The notes below the pieces were generated by a model. That model was not told the DNA's origin, ran no database searches, and was given only the letters and a program-made list of their open reading frames with translations. DNA of 43,103 bases. Source: Sulfurovum sp. (lineage in GTDB: Bacteria; Campylobacterota; Campylobacteria; Campylobacterales; Sulfurovaceae). The stretch lies in the NCBI GenBank assembly GCA_027012955.1, contig JALUYL010000066.1, forward strand, positions 1-43,103, in the 5' to 3' direction. The translations under genes and the position numbers were made by a program. Positions 9,314 to 19,533 of the stretch are shown here, one piece after another; the first letter of the stretch is position 1; each line of letters begins with the position of its first letter.

Positions 9314-10630
9314 GTGCCTAAACAACCCACAATCAAAAATCTTGGACTTAAAGAGCTTATCGCTATCGCTGTAGGTGGTATGGTAGGGGGAGGTATCTTT
9401 ACGATACTCGGTATTTCTGTTTCTATGGTAGGGTTTCTAGCTCCTTTTGCCATAGCTCTAGGAGGTGTCATAGCACTTTTTGCCGCCTACTCTTATGTCA
9501 AGTTAGGTGTATACTATAAAGATGAAGGTGCCACCTATGCCTTTTTTAAACGTACCTACCCTAACTCACATATGGCTGCTTCTTTCATAGGTTGGTATAC
9601 CATTTTTGGCTACATTTCCACCCTCGCACTATACGCCTATACTTTTTCTTCTTATGGCATCAGTGGTTCAGAGTATGCACATAATGAATGGGTACGTAAA
9701 GGCATTGCTATTTTAATCATTTGGATCTTTGCGGCTATCAATCTTTGGAGTGTGAAAGGTATGGGGAAATTAGAAGACCTTATGGTTTACATTAAATTGC
9801 TTATCTTATTTATTATATCTATGATGCTTATCTATTATGGTGAGACTGATTTTAAAACATTTTCAGATACTTTAATACAGGATATTGAACACGCAAAAAC
9901 TCTCAATATTTTAATAGTAGCCTCTGTAACATTTGTAGCCTATGAAGGCTTTCAACTCGTCATCAATGCAGTCAACGAAATGGACAATCCAGATAAAAAT
10001 ATACCAAGAGCTATTTACAGTGCTTTAATACTGGTAGCATTGATTTATTTTATCATTTCTTTGGCTTCAGTAGTGGCTATCCCCGTGCATGATCTTATAC
10101 AAAATCAAGAGTATGCTTTAGCATCTGGCGCTGCAGATATCATGGGGAATTGGGGTCGGAACTTGGTCATCACTGGTGCTGTACTTGCTACATCATCTGC
10201 TATTAGCGGTACGATGTTTGGTTCTTCACGTCAAATGGCACGTATTGCAGATGACCATTACCTTCCTAAGATTTTAAGTAAACGTAAAAATATGATTCCT
10301 TCTTATGCCATTATGGCAATGGCTGCTACTGCATCTATGCTCATCTTGGTGGGAGGATTGAGACTTATTTTAGAATTTGGAAGTATTACTTTTTTACTTG
10401 TATCTCTGCTCATGGCTATCGCCAACTTCAAAATACGGCACGCCACAAATTCTTCCACACTCTTTACGAGTATTGCCATACTAGGACTCAGTATAGGGTC
10501 TATCCTTATTTTATGGTATGAATATAAGACCAAACCTGAACAGATGCTTTTTATTCTTATACTTTATGCACTACTTACTTTAGGGGCATGGGGATATGCT
10601 AAACTTGCTAAAAAAACTTTAAAACATTAA
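9314..10630 (+). CDS. APC family amino acid/polyamine permease
   Basis: IAVGGMVGGGIFTILG N-terminus, multiple TM helices, FVAYEGFQLVINAVNEMDNPDKNIPRAI. Confidence 0.88.
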   Translation: MPKQPTIKNLGLKELIAIAVGGMVGGGIFTILGISVSMVGFLAPFAIALGGVIALFAAYSYVKLGVYYKDEGATYAFFKRTYPNSHMAASFIGWYTIFGYISTLALYAYTFSSYGISGSEYAHNEWVRKGIAILIIWIFAAINLWSVKGMGKLEDLMVYIKLLILFIISMMLIYYGETDFKTFSDTLIQDIEHAKTLNILIVASVTFVAYEGFQLVINAVNEMDNPDKNIPRAIYSALILVALIYFIISLASVVAIPVHDLIQNQEYALASGAADIMGNWGRNLVITGAVLATSSAISGTMFGSSRQMARIADDHYLPKILSKRKNMIPSYAIMAMAATASMLILVGGLRLILEFGSITFLLVSLLMAIANFKIRHATNSSTLFTSIAILGLSIGSILILWYEYKTKPEQMLFILILYALLTLGAWGYAKLAKKTLKH

Positions 10631-10684
10631 CTCTAAATTAACACTTTTGATGTAAACTATACTAATAAATAACAAGGAAAATCA

Positions 10685-10894
10685 ATGACACCACAAGAAC
10701 AAGAAATAGACAAAATGAAATCAGAAATTAAAAAAGAGGTACGCCTTGCTTTTAAAGCCAATATGAAGATATTTGACTGGGATATTCCAGAGAATGATGA
10801 CAGAAAATCTGCTGAACTTATCATCTCGGTCATGCAAGAGGCAATGGACGAACTTAAACAAGAGATCGCCAATGGCGAATTTAACCAATATTAG
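10685..10894 (+). CDS. small hypothetical protein
   Basis: 69-aa ORF preceded by AAGGAAA, collinear with cluster. Confidence 0.55.
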   Translation: MTPQEQEIDKMKSEIKKEVRLAFKANMKIFDWDIPENDDRKSAELIISVMQEAMDELKQEIANGEFNQY

Positions 10895-10903
10895 GAGAAA
10901 GCT

Positions 10904-11110
10904 ATGAGTCAAAGTAATTTAAAACATTTAGAAACAATAAAAGAGAATATAGATAAAACAGATGCACTAAGCCAAGAAGAGAAAAGTGATTCGTTCAAAC
11001 GTATAGAAGAGTGGTTTAATGAAGATAAAGCATGGGAATCACTCATGGCAGAGCTAAGTGAAATTTCACCAAAAGTCAAAGCTTTTCTTGCAGAGTTAGG
11101 GCTTATCTAA
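10904..11110 (+). CDS. small hypothetical protein
   Basis: 68-aa ORF preceded by TTAGGAGAAA, collinear with cluster. Confidence 0.55.
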   Translation: MSQSNLKHLETIKENIDKTDALSQEEKSDSFKRIEEWFNEDKAWESLMAELSEISPKVKAFLAELGLI

Positions 11111-11128
11111 TTTATTAAAGGATGTCAT

Positions 11129-11929
11129 ATGCAATCTGTTAAAAAAATAATTGCTGTACTCAATGATTTCACTATGATTGATGAAGTACTTGCTAAAACA
11201 TTTGCTTTTGCCAAAAAGTACCATGCCATCGTAGAAATACTTTATGTCCATGAAAGACCACTTTTTGAGATTCCTGATTTTTTTCGTTCAGGCGAGAAAG
11301 AGTTACCTCTAGACAAAGAAAAAATCAAAGCATCTATTCTTGAAAAAGTCAATACCTTTGACTTTGAAAAGACCCCTGTTGTATTTGTCAAGATAGACGA
11401 TACTGCAGATAGAGTTTGGGCATTGATACGTGAAGATAAAGAGACCTTTGTGATTACAGGGTATCATAAAGATATTACACAAAAACTTGTGAGTAAAATA
11501 ACCCAACCCATACTTGTACTTAAAAGTAAAACACAAACATACCAAAAAATGGCACTTATTGTTGATGCAGGAAGTCCTTCGGCGCAATGTATAGAAAAAG
11601 CAAAAAATTATTTTCCACAAAGTGATATTGAGCTTTTTTATGACTATCGATATATTGTTGATCCAAGTATGGAAGCTGATTTACAAAACATACAGATTAT
11701 AGAAGAGGCACAAAAAGAGGCATTTGAAGCACTGAAAGAAGAAAGTGGGCTAGAAGGTAAATTCTTTATAGATGGAGACTTTTTAGGTACACAAATGAGT
11801 GACTATCTGCAAGAAAAAGATTTTGATATTCTCTATGTATGTTCACATGGAGATGATTTTTTTGTTGCAGACAATTTATCAGTAGCACTTTTAGAGGATG
11901 TAGCCTGTGATATGTTGGTTGCAAACTAA
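11129..11929 (+). CDS. universal stress protein family
   Basis: UspA-like start IIAVLNDFTMIDEVLAKTFAFAKKYHAIVEILYVHE and tandem layout. Confidence 0.7.
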   Translation: MQSVKKIIAVLNDFTMIDEVLAKTFAFAKKYHAIVEILYVHERPLFEIPDFFRSGEKELPLDKEKIKASILEKVNTFDFEKTPVVFVKIDDTADRVWALIREDKETFVITGYHKDITQKLVSKITQPILVLKSKTQTYQKMALIVDAGSPSAQCIEKAKNYFPQSDIELFYDYRYIVDPSMEADLQNIQIIEEAQKEAFEALKEESGLEGKFFIDGDFLGTQMSDYLQEKDFDILYVCSHGDDFFVADNLSVALLEDVACDMLVAN

Positions 11930-11969
11930 AAGTCTATCTTCCAGACTAGGTAAAAGTTTGGTCATTTAG

Positions 11970-13013
11970 ATGGATATTACTACCTTTCTGCTAGGTATCA
12001 CCGTTGTTACTGTCTTTATCTTTGACTTTACCAATGGTTTTCATGACTCTGCAGATATGGTAGCCACAGCCATAGCATCAAGAGCTATGAAAACATGGAT
12101 AGCTATTGCCATAGTCAGTATTTTTACTTTCCTTGGACCACTGGTTGTAGGTTTAGCTGTGGCAGATACCATCGGTACCTTTGTCGATATGAAACAGGCA
12201 AAACTTATCGATGCACAGGCACTTGTCATTGCAGCGCTATTGGCTGCAGTGACGTATAACCTTATCACATGGTGGTTTGGTCTCCCCTCCTCTTCATCCA
12301 ATTCACTTGCGGGTGGATTGGTAGGAGCGGGACTCTATGTTGTAGGTACAGAACAGATTAACTGGGGATTAGATGCACTCTATCAAGGTCAACTCACAGG
12401 TGTGATGAAAGTCATTGCTGGTCTGTTTGTCTCCCCATTTTTCGGTTTTATCGTTGGTTTTTTCATCATGAAGCTCATCTTCTTTCTCTTTAAACGCTTC
12501 AGCATTAAAATTCGTTCATTTTTTGTCATTTCACAATACTTTTCTGTAGCATGGCTAGGTTTTTCACATGGTGCCAATGATGCACAAAAAGGTATGGCAA
12601 TCATAGGGATGATGCTTTTGGCTTCCCACCATACACAAACTTTTACCATCCCCTTATGGGTCATTATCATGTGTACTTCTGCCATCACGTTAGGTACGAT
12701 GTTTGGAGGGTGGAGTATCATCAAAACTTTAGGCTTTGAACTCTACCATGTCAAACTCATACATTCCGTTGCCAATCAACTAGGCGCTGCACTCATCAAT
12801 ACACTTGCAACTACCATTGGTGCCCCTACTTCAACCACACAAGTCGTAACAGCCACCCTACTGGGAAACGGTGCGGCAGAAAAACCTTCTCATGTTGCAT
12901 GGGGACGTGCAGGACAAATTATAGTGGGCTGGTTGGTGAATGTACCAGTATCCATATGTTTCGGTGCGCTGTATGCATATTTACTTATTAAACTATTAGG
13001 AGCTATTTCATGA
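11970..13013 (+). CDS. inorganic phosphate transporter, PiT family
   Basis: DFTNGFHDSADMVATAIASRAM; FSHGANDAQKGMAIIGMM signatures. Confidence 0.93.
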   Translation: MDITTFLLGITVVTVFIFDFTNGFHDSADMVATAIASRAMKTWIAIAIVSIFTFLGPLVVGLAVADTIGTFVDMKQAKLIDAQALVIAALLAAVTYNLITWWFGLPSSSSNSLAGGLVGAGLYVVGTEQINWGLDALYQGQLTGVMKVIAGLFVSPFFGFIVGFFIMKLIFFLFKRFSIKIRSFFVISQYFSVAWLGFSHGANDAQKGMAIIGMMLLASHHTQTFTIPLWVIIMCTSAITLGTMFGGWSIIKTLGFELYHVKLIHSVANQLGAALINTLATTIGAPTSTTQVVTATLLGNGAAEKPSHVAWGRAGQIIVGWLVNVPVSICFGALYAYLLIKLLGAIS

Positions 13014-13637
13014 TTGTATCACTCATTAAAAAATATATTTTGCCCAAAGAGATAGACTTTCTCGCTGCACTGGACGAGCATGCTATGATTATTAAACAGA
13101 TTACAGATGATTTACAAAAATGTTTTATAGAAGCCAATGAAAAGAGCTGTCAAGCCATCTTGCAGGATCAACATCAAGCCCAAGCCATCAGAGACAAGAA
13201 CATGAAAAACCTTTTAAATGTTTTTATCACCCCCCATAGACAGGGAGTCTATTTATCGTGTCATTACAGAACTTGACTGGATTGCTATCAGTATCAGACA
13301 TTTTCTCATTGAAGCAAAGTCATACCAAATACATAAAGAGAATGACGTCTATAATGCCCTGATAAAAAAGATACAACTTCAAGCTGAACTATTAACCGCA
13401 GGGTTTAAAACACTCAAAAGCAACCGTGAAAAAACAGCACAAAGTGCCAAAAGAGTACGAGACACCTATGATACACTGATGGATATCTACGTAGAAGAAG
13501 TGTCTAGTCTTGTTGAGTCAAAAGATATGGAAAAAATATTCATCCATAAAGAATTACTCTCTCAACTCAAAGAGATAAGTAAACGTATGAGAATGGCGGC
13601 GAACTCATTAGAAGATATTATTATGAAAATGAGTTGA
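13010..13637 (+). pseudogene. DUF47/PhoU-like protein interrupted by a frameshift at a C6 tract
   Basis: Two overlapping ORFs (13010..13276 and 13218..13637) give one continuous DUF47-like protein if one C is dropped at 13230-13235 (NVFITPIDRESIYRVITELDWI). Confidence 0.75.
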
Positions 13638-13638
13638 A

Positions 13639-14961
13639 TTACAAAACAGTATCTTCTTCTACCTGTTGACTCGCCTCTTTAGGTGTCTCAACGCTCTTTC
13701 GCTTTCTCTCAATTCTTGTAACATTGCGTCTTTGGATGGTAAAGTAGATTTGTGAGAAGTACTCCACCAAGACCACACTCACACCTGTACCAATGACCAC
13801 ATTGTAGTCAAAGGTTGTCTCTAGTGCCAGAACCGCAGCTGTCAAAGGCAGTTTCATAATAACCCCCATAAACACCGAAGCACCCACAGCTGCAAAATAA
13901 AAAGGTTCAATATCTAATCCAGCATACGCTATCATCAGTTCAGCATAACCATACCCAACCAAGGCACCAATACTCATAAGAGGTAAAAATATCCCTCCTA
14001 CAGCATTGGCATAGATGGCAACCGTTGTACCTATAATACGTAAAATAAGGATGGTAAATATCATTGAAAGAGGGATTGTTGTTTCAGAGTTAATCAGACT
14101 TAGTACCAAAGCATGACCAGAAAAGGCTGCTTCTGGTTGAAGTAGTAAAATTGTACCAATCACCCCTCCCCCTATCAGTGCAAAAATATAATTACGATAA
14201 ACAGAAAGGTTGTTAAATATTTCCAAATCAATAAAACTCAATACCCTCTTTTTTAAAAAGAGATAGAGATACACAAAAGAGGTAATAAAAGGTAAAAACA
14301 AAATATGAGAAAATAAATGATTAAAATTAAAAGAACGCCCTTGAGAATGTAAAAAAACGATAGGTTCTAAAAAGTATATACCCACAGAAAAGGCTACAAA
14401 AGAAGCCAATATCAAGTAGCCAATATACTGCTTTATAAACTGATAGGCGATAATCTCCACAGCAAAGGCTATGCCTGTTACAGGCGTAACAAAAATAGCC
14501 GCAATACCAGAACTTGCCCCAACACTCAACATCATTTTAACAAGCATTTTAGGGAGCTTGAACCATTTATGCACATGATAGGCTATCATCGCCCCAATAC
14601 TTGCACTAGGTCCCTCAGTTCCCACAGTAAAACCACTAGCCAACGAGAGTGCAGATGCGAAAACTTTGAGAAACAATGTCTTCAAAGAGAGTGTCATCTT
14701 GTTTTCTACAATAGAGTCAGCAACTTCATTCAGTCCATACTCTTTTACATTTCCGTCATGCGAAACGATAAAATTGACAACCAAAATAGCCATCGTAGGT
14801 AAAGCATACAAGTACCAAGTAGGTAATGTAGGTATGGTTTTCATGGGATCACCCATAAAAAAAAGATGGGTCATAAGGTTAATAAGAAAACTATAAAAAG
14901 CAATAAAAAGTCCACTGAGAAGTCCTGTAAGTATAGAGGCAGTAAGTAGTTTAGCAATCAT
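13639..14961 (-). CDS. ClC family chloride channel/antiporter
   Basis: GFTVGTEGPSASIGAMIA; NAVGGIFLPLMSIGALVGY. Confidence 0.9.
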   Translation of the reverse strand: MIAKLLTASILTGLLSGLFIAFYSFLINLMTHLFFMGDPMKTIPTLPTWYLYALPTMAILVVNFIVSHDGNVKEYGLNEVADSIVENKMTLSLKTLFLKVFASALSLASGFTVGTEGPSASIGAMIAYHVHKWFKLPKMLVKMMLSVGASSGIAAIFVTPVTGIAFAVEIIAYQFIKQYIGYLILASFVAFSVGIYFLEPIVFLHSQGRSFNFNHLFSHILFLPFITSFVYLYLFLKKRVLSFIDLEIFNNLSVYRNYIFALIGGGVIGTILLLQPEAAFSGHALVLSLINSETTIPLSMIFTILILRIIGTTVAIYANAVGGIFLPLMSIGALVGYGYAELMIAYAGLDIEPFYFAAVGASVFMGVIMKLPLTAAVLALETTFDYNVVIGTGVSVVLVEYFSQIYFTIQRRNVTRIERKRKSVETPKEASQQVEEDTVL

Positions 14962-15124
14962 AGTGATACTTTTAATAATGGAATAGAATTATTGTAACGC
15001 ATAATGATTTAAAACATTGTTGTAAAAACAAAAGTTTATTCATTTTTTAGTTTTTCGTTACATAAACTTATTATCATTAAGTAGCATGGAGTATAATACT
15101 TCATCTTAAAACAAAGTACAACAT

Positions 15125-15889
15125 ATGAAAAAATACCTTATTTTACTCTTGCTCACATTGCCTCTCTTTTCTAACCAAACTTTAGGTGTGGCAGAAAAAC
15201 TCGGGACTATGGTGCCTTTAGACCTCACGTTTATAGATGAAGATGGTGCATCCGTAACACTTAAAAAACTCATGGATGGGAAACCCACACTTCTCACACT
15301 CAACTATTACAAGTGTGCAGGTATTTGTGGTCCACAACTTAACAAAATGGCTGATGCTTTAAGTAAAGTAAAACTGGCTGAGAATACAGACTATAAAGTG
15401 ATTACGGTGAGTTTTGCCGAGACAGAAAAACCTTCTCTGGCACTGACAAAGAAAAAAAATACGCTTCACATGATGAAACGAAATTATGTTCAAGATACTT
15501 GGCACTTTGTCATTGGAGAAAATAACAGTTCAGGAGAACTTGCCAATCGTGTTGGTTTTAAATACGAAGCTGTAAAGATAAAAAGTGGAGATATTGGCTA
15601 TATTCATCCAGCTATGACTGTTGTGCTCTCACCAAAAGGAAAGATTACAGGTTATTTACTAGGTGTCAACCAACTTCCTGCCGATTTAACTATGGCAATT
15701 AATGAAGCTAAAATAGGACGTACAAGAGACCCTATTTTAAGAAATGATGCCCCTTTTTGTTTTACTAAGACACCTGCATTTGACAGAGCCGTCAATAAAA
15801 TGACGCGTATTTTGGGTGTATTAAGCGTACTTCTATTTTTAGGATTTATCTTTTTTGTACTTCGTAAAAAAACTAAAAAAGAGGATTAA
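15125..15889 (+). CDS. SCO1/SenC family protein
   Basis: Signal peptide, YYKCAGICGPQLNKMADALSK (CxxxC), C-terminal TM. Confidence 0.8.
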   Translation: MKKYLILLLLTLPLFSNQTLGVAEKLGTMVPLDLTFIDEDGASVTLKKLMDGKPTLLTLNYYKCAGICGPQLNKMADALSKVKLAENTDYKVITVSFAETEKPSLALTKKKNTLHMMKRNYVQDTWHFVIGENNSSGELANRVGFKYEAVKIKSGDIGYIHPAMTVVLSPKGKITGYLLGVNQLPADLTMAINEAKIGRTRDPILRNDAPFCFTKTPAFDRAVNKMTRILGVLSVLLFLGFIFFVLRKKTKKED

Positions 15890-15900
15890 TCCTCTTTTTT
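15875..15900. terminator. bidirectional intrinsic terminator overlapping both stop codons
   Basis: Perfect 26-bp palindrome AAAAAAGAGGATTAATCCTCTTTTTT between convergent genes. Confidence 0.85.
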
Positions 15901-17358
15901 ATTACGCTTACGGTTCTTTAATATTTCACGTTTTATATGCAGTCTATCTTTAATATCATCTATTTTTTTCTTTTCTTTGTCTTCTAAACTAGTATGAATA
16001 TTTTCTATCTCTTCTCCAATTTTTACCGAAAGCATTTCTGACTTTTTCATGGCAAGTATTTGAGAGGAGAAAATACTTCTATGTCCTGAAAGCAAAAAGC
16101 TAATGACTGCCCCAAGTGCCGCATAATGTGCAATATCAATACCAAAAAGTTCTACTGCCATAATAGTTGATGCTATGGGGGTATTGGTAGTTGCGGAGAG
16201 TACACTCACAAACCCAAGTGCTGAAAAAAGTACCAAATGCTCAGGTGAAACCAAAGTCGCAAAGGCATGTCCACTGGTTGCCCCAATATAAAATATAGGT
16301 GTAATAATCCCACCACTACCTCCTGAGCCCAACGAAATGGAGGTAAAAAAGGTTTTTAAGATAAACGTGTACCAATGAATATTTTCTGCTTGTGCAGAAT
16401 CGAGTATATGTGGGGTAAGTGCATTTCCAATCGTATCTAATCCAAGACCAATGTATTGTTCTCCAAATATGAGTGTAAGAACAACAATGACCACCCCTCC
16501 CAAAAATGCTTTTAGATATCTATTTAATTTAATATGTTTAATAAATTTTTCTGTCCCAGAAACAGTTGTAATCACCATATCTGAAACAATACCAAAAAAT
16601 ATCGCTGCCAATACTACTTTCGCAATGAGTGATAAATCTAGTGTAATATCTTGATAAAAATGAAGGTCATAGTAGGTGTACTTAATACCTAAAAGTTGAG
16701 CAGTAGTAAAAGCAGCAAAACCTGCGATAAAAGAAGGAAGGAGGACATCATATAGTATGACTCCTATAATCAATACTTCTACCCCAAAAATAGCGCCCGC
16801 GATAGGTGTACCAAAAACAGTTGCAAATCCTGCGCTTATTCCACAAATAACAAGTTTCTTACGGTCATGTTTGTTAAATTTGAAAAGTCCTGAAAGTGCA
16901 GAAGCAATCCCTGCACCAATCTGTGCCCCTGGTCCCTCTTTACCCACAGAAGCACCAGAGAAAATACTCACTACCGTAGCAAAAAGTTTAACAGGAATTA
17001 CGGAGATATCAATTTTAGCATCCTCTCTATGTACTGCAGAAATGACTTTCTCTGTACCATGTCCTTCAGCCGTAGGTGCAAATGTTTTTACAAGCCATAC
17101 GGTAAGCACAAGTGCAAAAGGAAGTGTATAATAATAGTGGAAAGGCAAGAGTGAACGTGAGCTTTCAGAATACTCTAAAATATTAAGAAACAATGTAACA
17201 GCGGTACCAATAATAATACCAATAACAGAAGATAAAAATACCCATTTTGTTACACTGAAAAAGATAGCTGTTTGTTCTGTGAAATGTTCTTGTATCATAA
17301 TATATCCAAAGTATAGAAGTGACTTATAATTATTATGCCATAAATATATATATAACAA
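15886..17358 (-). CDS. ClC family chloride channel
   Basis: GASVGKEGPGAQIGAGI; GSGGSGGIITPIFYIGATSGHAF. Confidence 0.9.
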   Translation of the reverse strand: MLYIYLWHNNYKSLLYFGYIMIQEHFTEQTAIFFSVTKWVFLSSVIGIIIGTAVTLFLNILEYSESSRSLLPFHYYYTLPFALVLTVWLVKTFAPTAEGHGTEKVISAVHREDAKIDISVIPVKLFATVVSIFSGASVGKEGPGAQIGAGIASALSGLFKFNKHDRKKLVICGISAGFATVFGTPIAGAIFGVEVLIIGVILYDVLLPSFIAGFAAFTTAQLLGIKYTYYDLHFYQDITLDLSLIAKVVLAAIFFGIVSDMVITTVSGTEKFIKHIKLNRYLKAFLGGVVIVVLTLIFGEQYIGLGLDTIGNALTPHILDSAQAENIHWYTFILKTFFTSISLGSGGSGGIITPIFYIGATSGHAFATLVSPEHLVLFSALGFVSVLSATTNTPIASTIMAVELFGIDIAHYAALGAVISFLLSGHRSIFSSQILAMKKSEMLSVKIGEEIENIHTSLEDKEKKKIDDIKDRLHIKREILKNRKRNKKED

Positions 17359-17549
17359 GTACGAGTAACAGGTAAAATGCTACAAAATTTTCAATATATG
17401 GCTCATACTTAAAGTTATTAACATACTTACAAGAAGCAATACACCAATAAAAGAGATAAAACAAAATATTTATCTGTTAGAAAACTAACATTAGATAGAT
17501 TCAAAAAGGAATTTTATGTTAAAAGAACTTTTTCAGACTACTTTATCAA

Positions 17550-18359
17550 CTAATTTGACACCAAAGAAAGTGTATCCATGTTATAGAAATCTTTGAGCTC
17601 TTTATAGAGTTCGGGGAAATGACTGTTTAGACTATGGGGTGATTCGAAAAATCGCTCTGTAACTACCGCAAAAAATTCTGCTTCATTTGTAGCAGCGTAG
17701 CTCCCAAGCAGTTTATATTTTCCCCATTCTCTATCTTTTATGGCTATATTATTGAGTTTTTGATACTCTTCAAATAAGACTGAAGTCCATTCATTATACT
17801 TAGAGTTTTCAAGTGGTGGTACACCGTCTATTTCGCCATCCATGAAGTCTATCTCGTGTGCAAACTCATGCACTATGACATTGTCATGTCGTAGATGATA
17901 GGCTTCAAACTTTGCATCATGCCAGACAAGTATCACCGTATCATTTGCAGACTGACCATCAATGACAAAATCTTCTTTGGTATAAATGCCACCATTTTCT
18001 CTAACATCTTTCAATACCACAGGAGTGGGGTAAATAATGATTGTATGAAGGTTGTTGTAGCAATTGTCTGTCTCTATATGTAAGAGAAGTAAACAGGCAT
18101 AAAAAGAAATAACGATTTTCATCTCATCTGTTACTTCCATCTTCACACCGATAAACTCTTTTGTATAGACAAAACGTATGATGGATTTTTCTATCTTTTG
18201 CTTGTCTGCATCTGAGAGGTTTTTATAGTGTGGTAACTTTGAGAGTAATTTTCTATGTACGTCTTTAAAAGGTATCTTTTCTATATCTTTTAACCTTTGC
18301 TTTTTTCTATAGCCTATATAGAGATAGGTAGCAACTAAGGTCATACCTCCAAAGAGCAT
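17550..18359 (-). CDS. M90 family zinc metallopeptidase (MtfA-like)
   Basis: VIVHEFAHEIDFMDGEIDGVPPL; NEAEFFAVVTERFFE. Confidence 0.85.
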   Translation of the reverse strand: MLFGGMTLVATYLYIGYRKKQRLKDIEKIPFKDVHRKLLSKLPHYKNLSDADKQKIEKSIIRFVYTKEFIGVKMEVTDEMKIVISFYACLLLLHIETDNCYNNLHTIIIYPTPVVLKDVRENGGIYTKEDFVIDGQSANDTVILVWHDAKFEAYHLRHDNVIVHEFAHEIDFMDGEIDGVPPLENSKYNEWTSVLFEEYQKLNNIAIKDREWGKYKLLGSYAATNEAEFFAVVTERFFESPHSLNSHFPELYKELKDFYNMDTLSLVSN

Positions 18360-18388
18360 AAAATAAATAAGTTTGAGATAATAAGCTT

Positions 18389-19339
18389 CTATGGAAATTT
18401 CCTTTTGTGATAGATTTCTTTTTCATTTTTTTCTAAGCTCTTAAAATAGTGAAACATTGTAATCTCTCCAAAGAAAGGTCCAAAAAGGTTCAAGATAGGA
18501 ATAAAGTTAAACAACACTGTCACAAAACCAATAAACCATACCGCTACGCGATGTTCTTTAAGTTGCTCTTTTTCTACTTTATTCGAAACCAATGCAAGTG
18601 CATCATACCCTACTGTATCTTTTACAAGCCAAGTCCATAGACCTATCTGCACAAACATGTTTACGACAGGGATAAAAAGCAAAGGAAAAGCTAAGAGAGA
18701 CACCAACAAGAAGATAAAACTGTCTTTAATCGTATAGCCTACAGAAGAGAAAATGTTGTCTCTCAATACATCCTCACCATCAAAATGTCTTTTCTCAACC
18801 GAAGCAATTAACGGTTCACTAAACACACTGGCGACAAAAAGCATCGTTACGATAATCGCATTATAAATAATATAAAAGCCTATCAAAAATGCAATACCTT
18901 TTTCTATCGTTTCAAAAGGAAGCCAAGTGAGAAGTTGTAAAAACTGTGCATAAATGTAGTCCCCTTTAAAATACCAAATGATAGACCAAAAAAGTGCACT
19001 TCCCATGGCTACCAACAAAGAGAAAGAAGTATATTTTTCTTCAGAGACAGACCTTAGAATAAAATTTCCAAAAAAAGCAAAGATGAGTGCAAAGGTCAAT
19101 AAGATAAGCTGTAACCAAACAAAAGCAGAAAGCATCCATGCACCGTTAGAACGCATCATAGAAAATGGTACCCAACCTAAAACATGACTGCTTAAATCGA
19201 CAATACTATCCCATAACACGATGCCAATACCTATCCACAAAGCAGTCACAATGATACCTATTGCAAGTGCATATTTCATTGTATGCCATGTAAGGATTTC
19301 TCTAAATCCAAAAAAGATTGCCTGCATCGTATTTTTCAT
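18389..19339 (-). CDS. EI24/CysZ-like membrane protein
   Basis: Multi-TM protein with KRHFDGED and repeated Phe/Leu-rich TM segments typical of EI24 family. Confidence 0.6.
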   Translation of the reverse strand: MKNTMQAIFFGFREILTWHTMKYALAIGIIVTALWIGIGIVLWDSIVDLSSHVLGWVPFSMMRSNGAWMLSAFVWLQLILLTFALIFAFFGNFILRSVSEEKYTSFSLLVAMGSALFWSIIWYFKGDYIYAQFLQLLTWLPFETIEKGIAFLIGFYIIYNAIIVTMLFVASVFSEPLIASVEKRHFDGEDVLRDNIFSSVGYTIKDSFIFLLVSLLAFPLLFIPVVNMFVQIGLWTWLVKDTVGYDALALVSNKVEKEQLKEHRVAVWFIGFVTVLFNFIPILNLFGPFFGEITMFHYFKSLEKNEKEIYHKRKFP

Positions 19340-19350
19340 CTATTTTCCTT

Positions 19351-19533
19351 CTACATTCTAAACATAAACATATTGAACACACCACCAAAAAGTGTCGATA
19401 AAAGTCCTAGTGCCGTAAATATAATAATCATTGCAGGAATTGCTGCAAATGCTAGTTTTACCAATAATACCACTAAATCCATAAAAGGTATATCAATACC
19501 TCTTATAATGATTCCTTTTTCTTCATTTTCCAT
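19351..19533 (-). CDS. small hypothetical membrane protein
   Basis: 60-aa hydrophobic ORF sharing a boundary with the downstream permease. Confidence 0.55.
   Translation of the reverse strand: MENEEKGIIIRGIDIPFMDLVVLLVKLAFAAIPAMIIIFTALGLLSTLFGGVFNMFMFRM

Noticed and set aside
12041-12724. Minus-strand ORFs opposite the PiT transporter
   Set aside because: Antisense shadows; PiT signatures on the plus strand are clear
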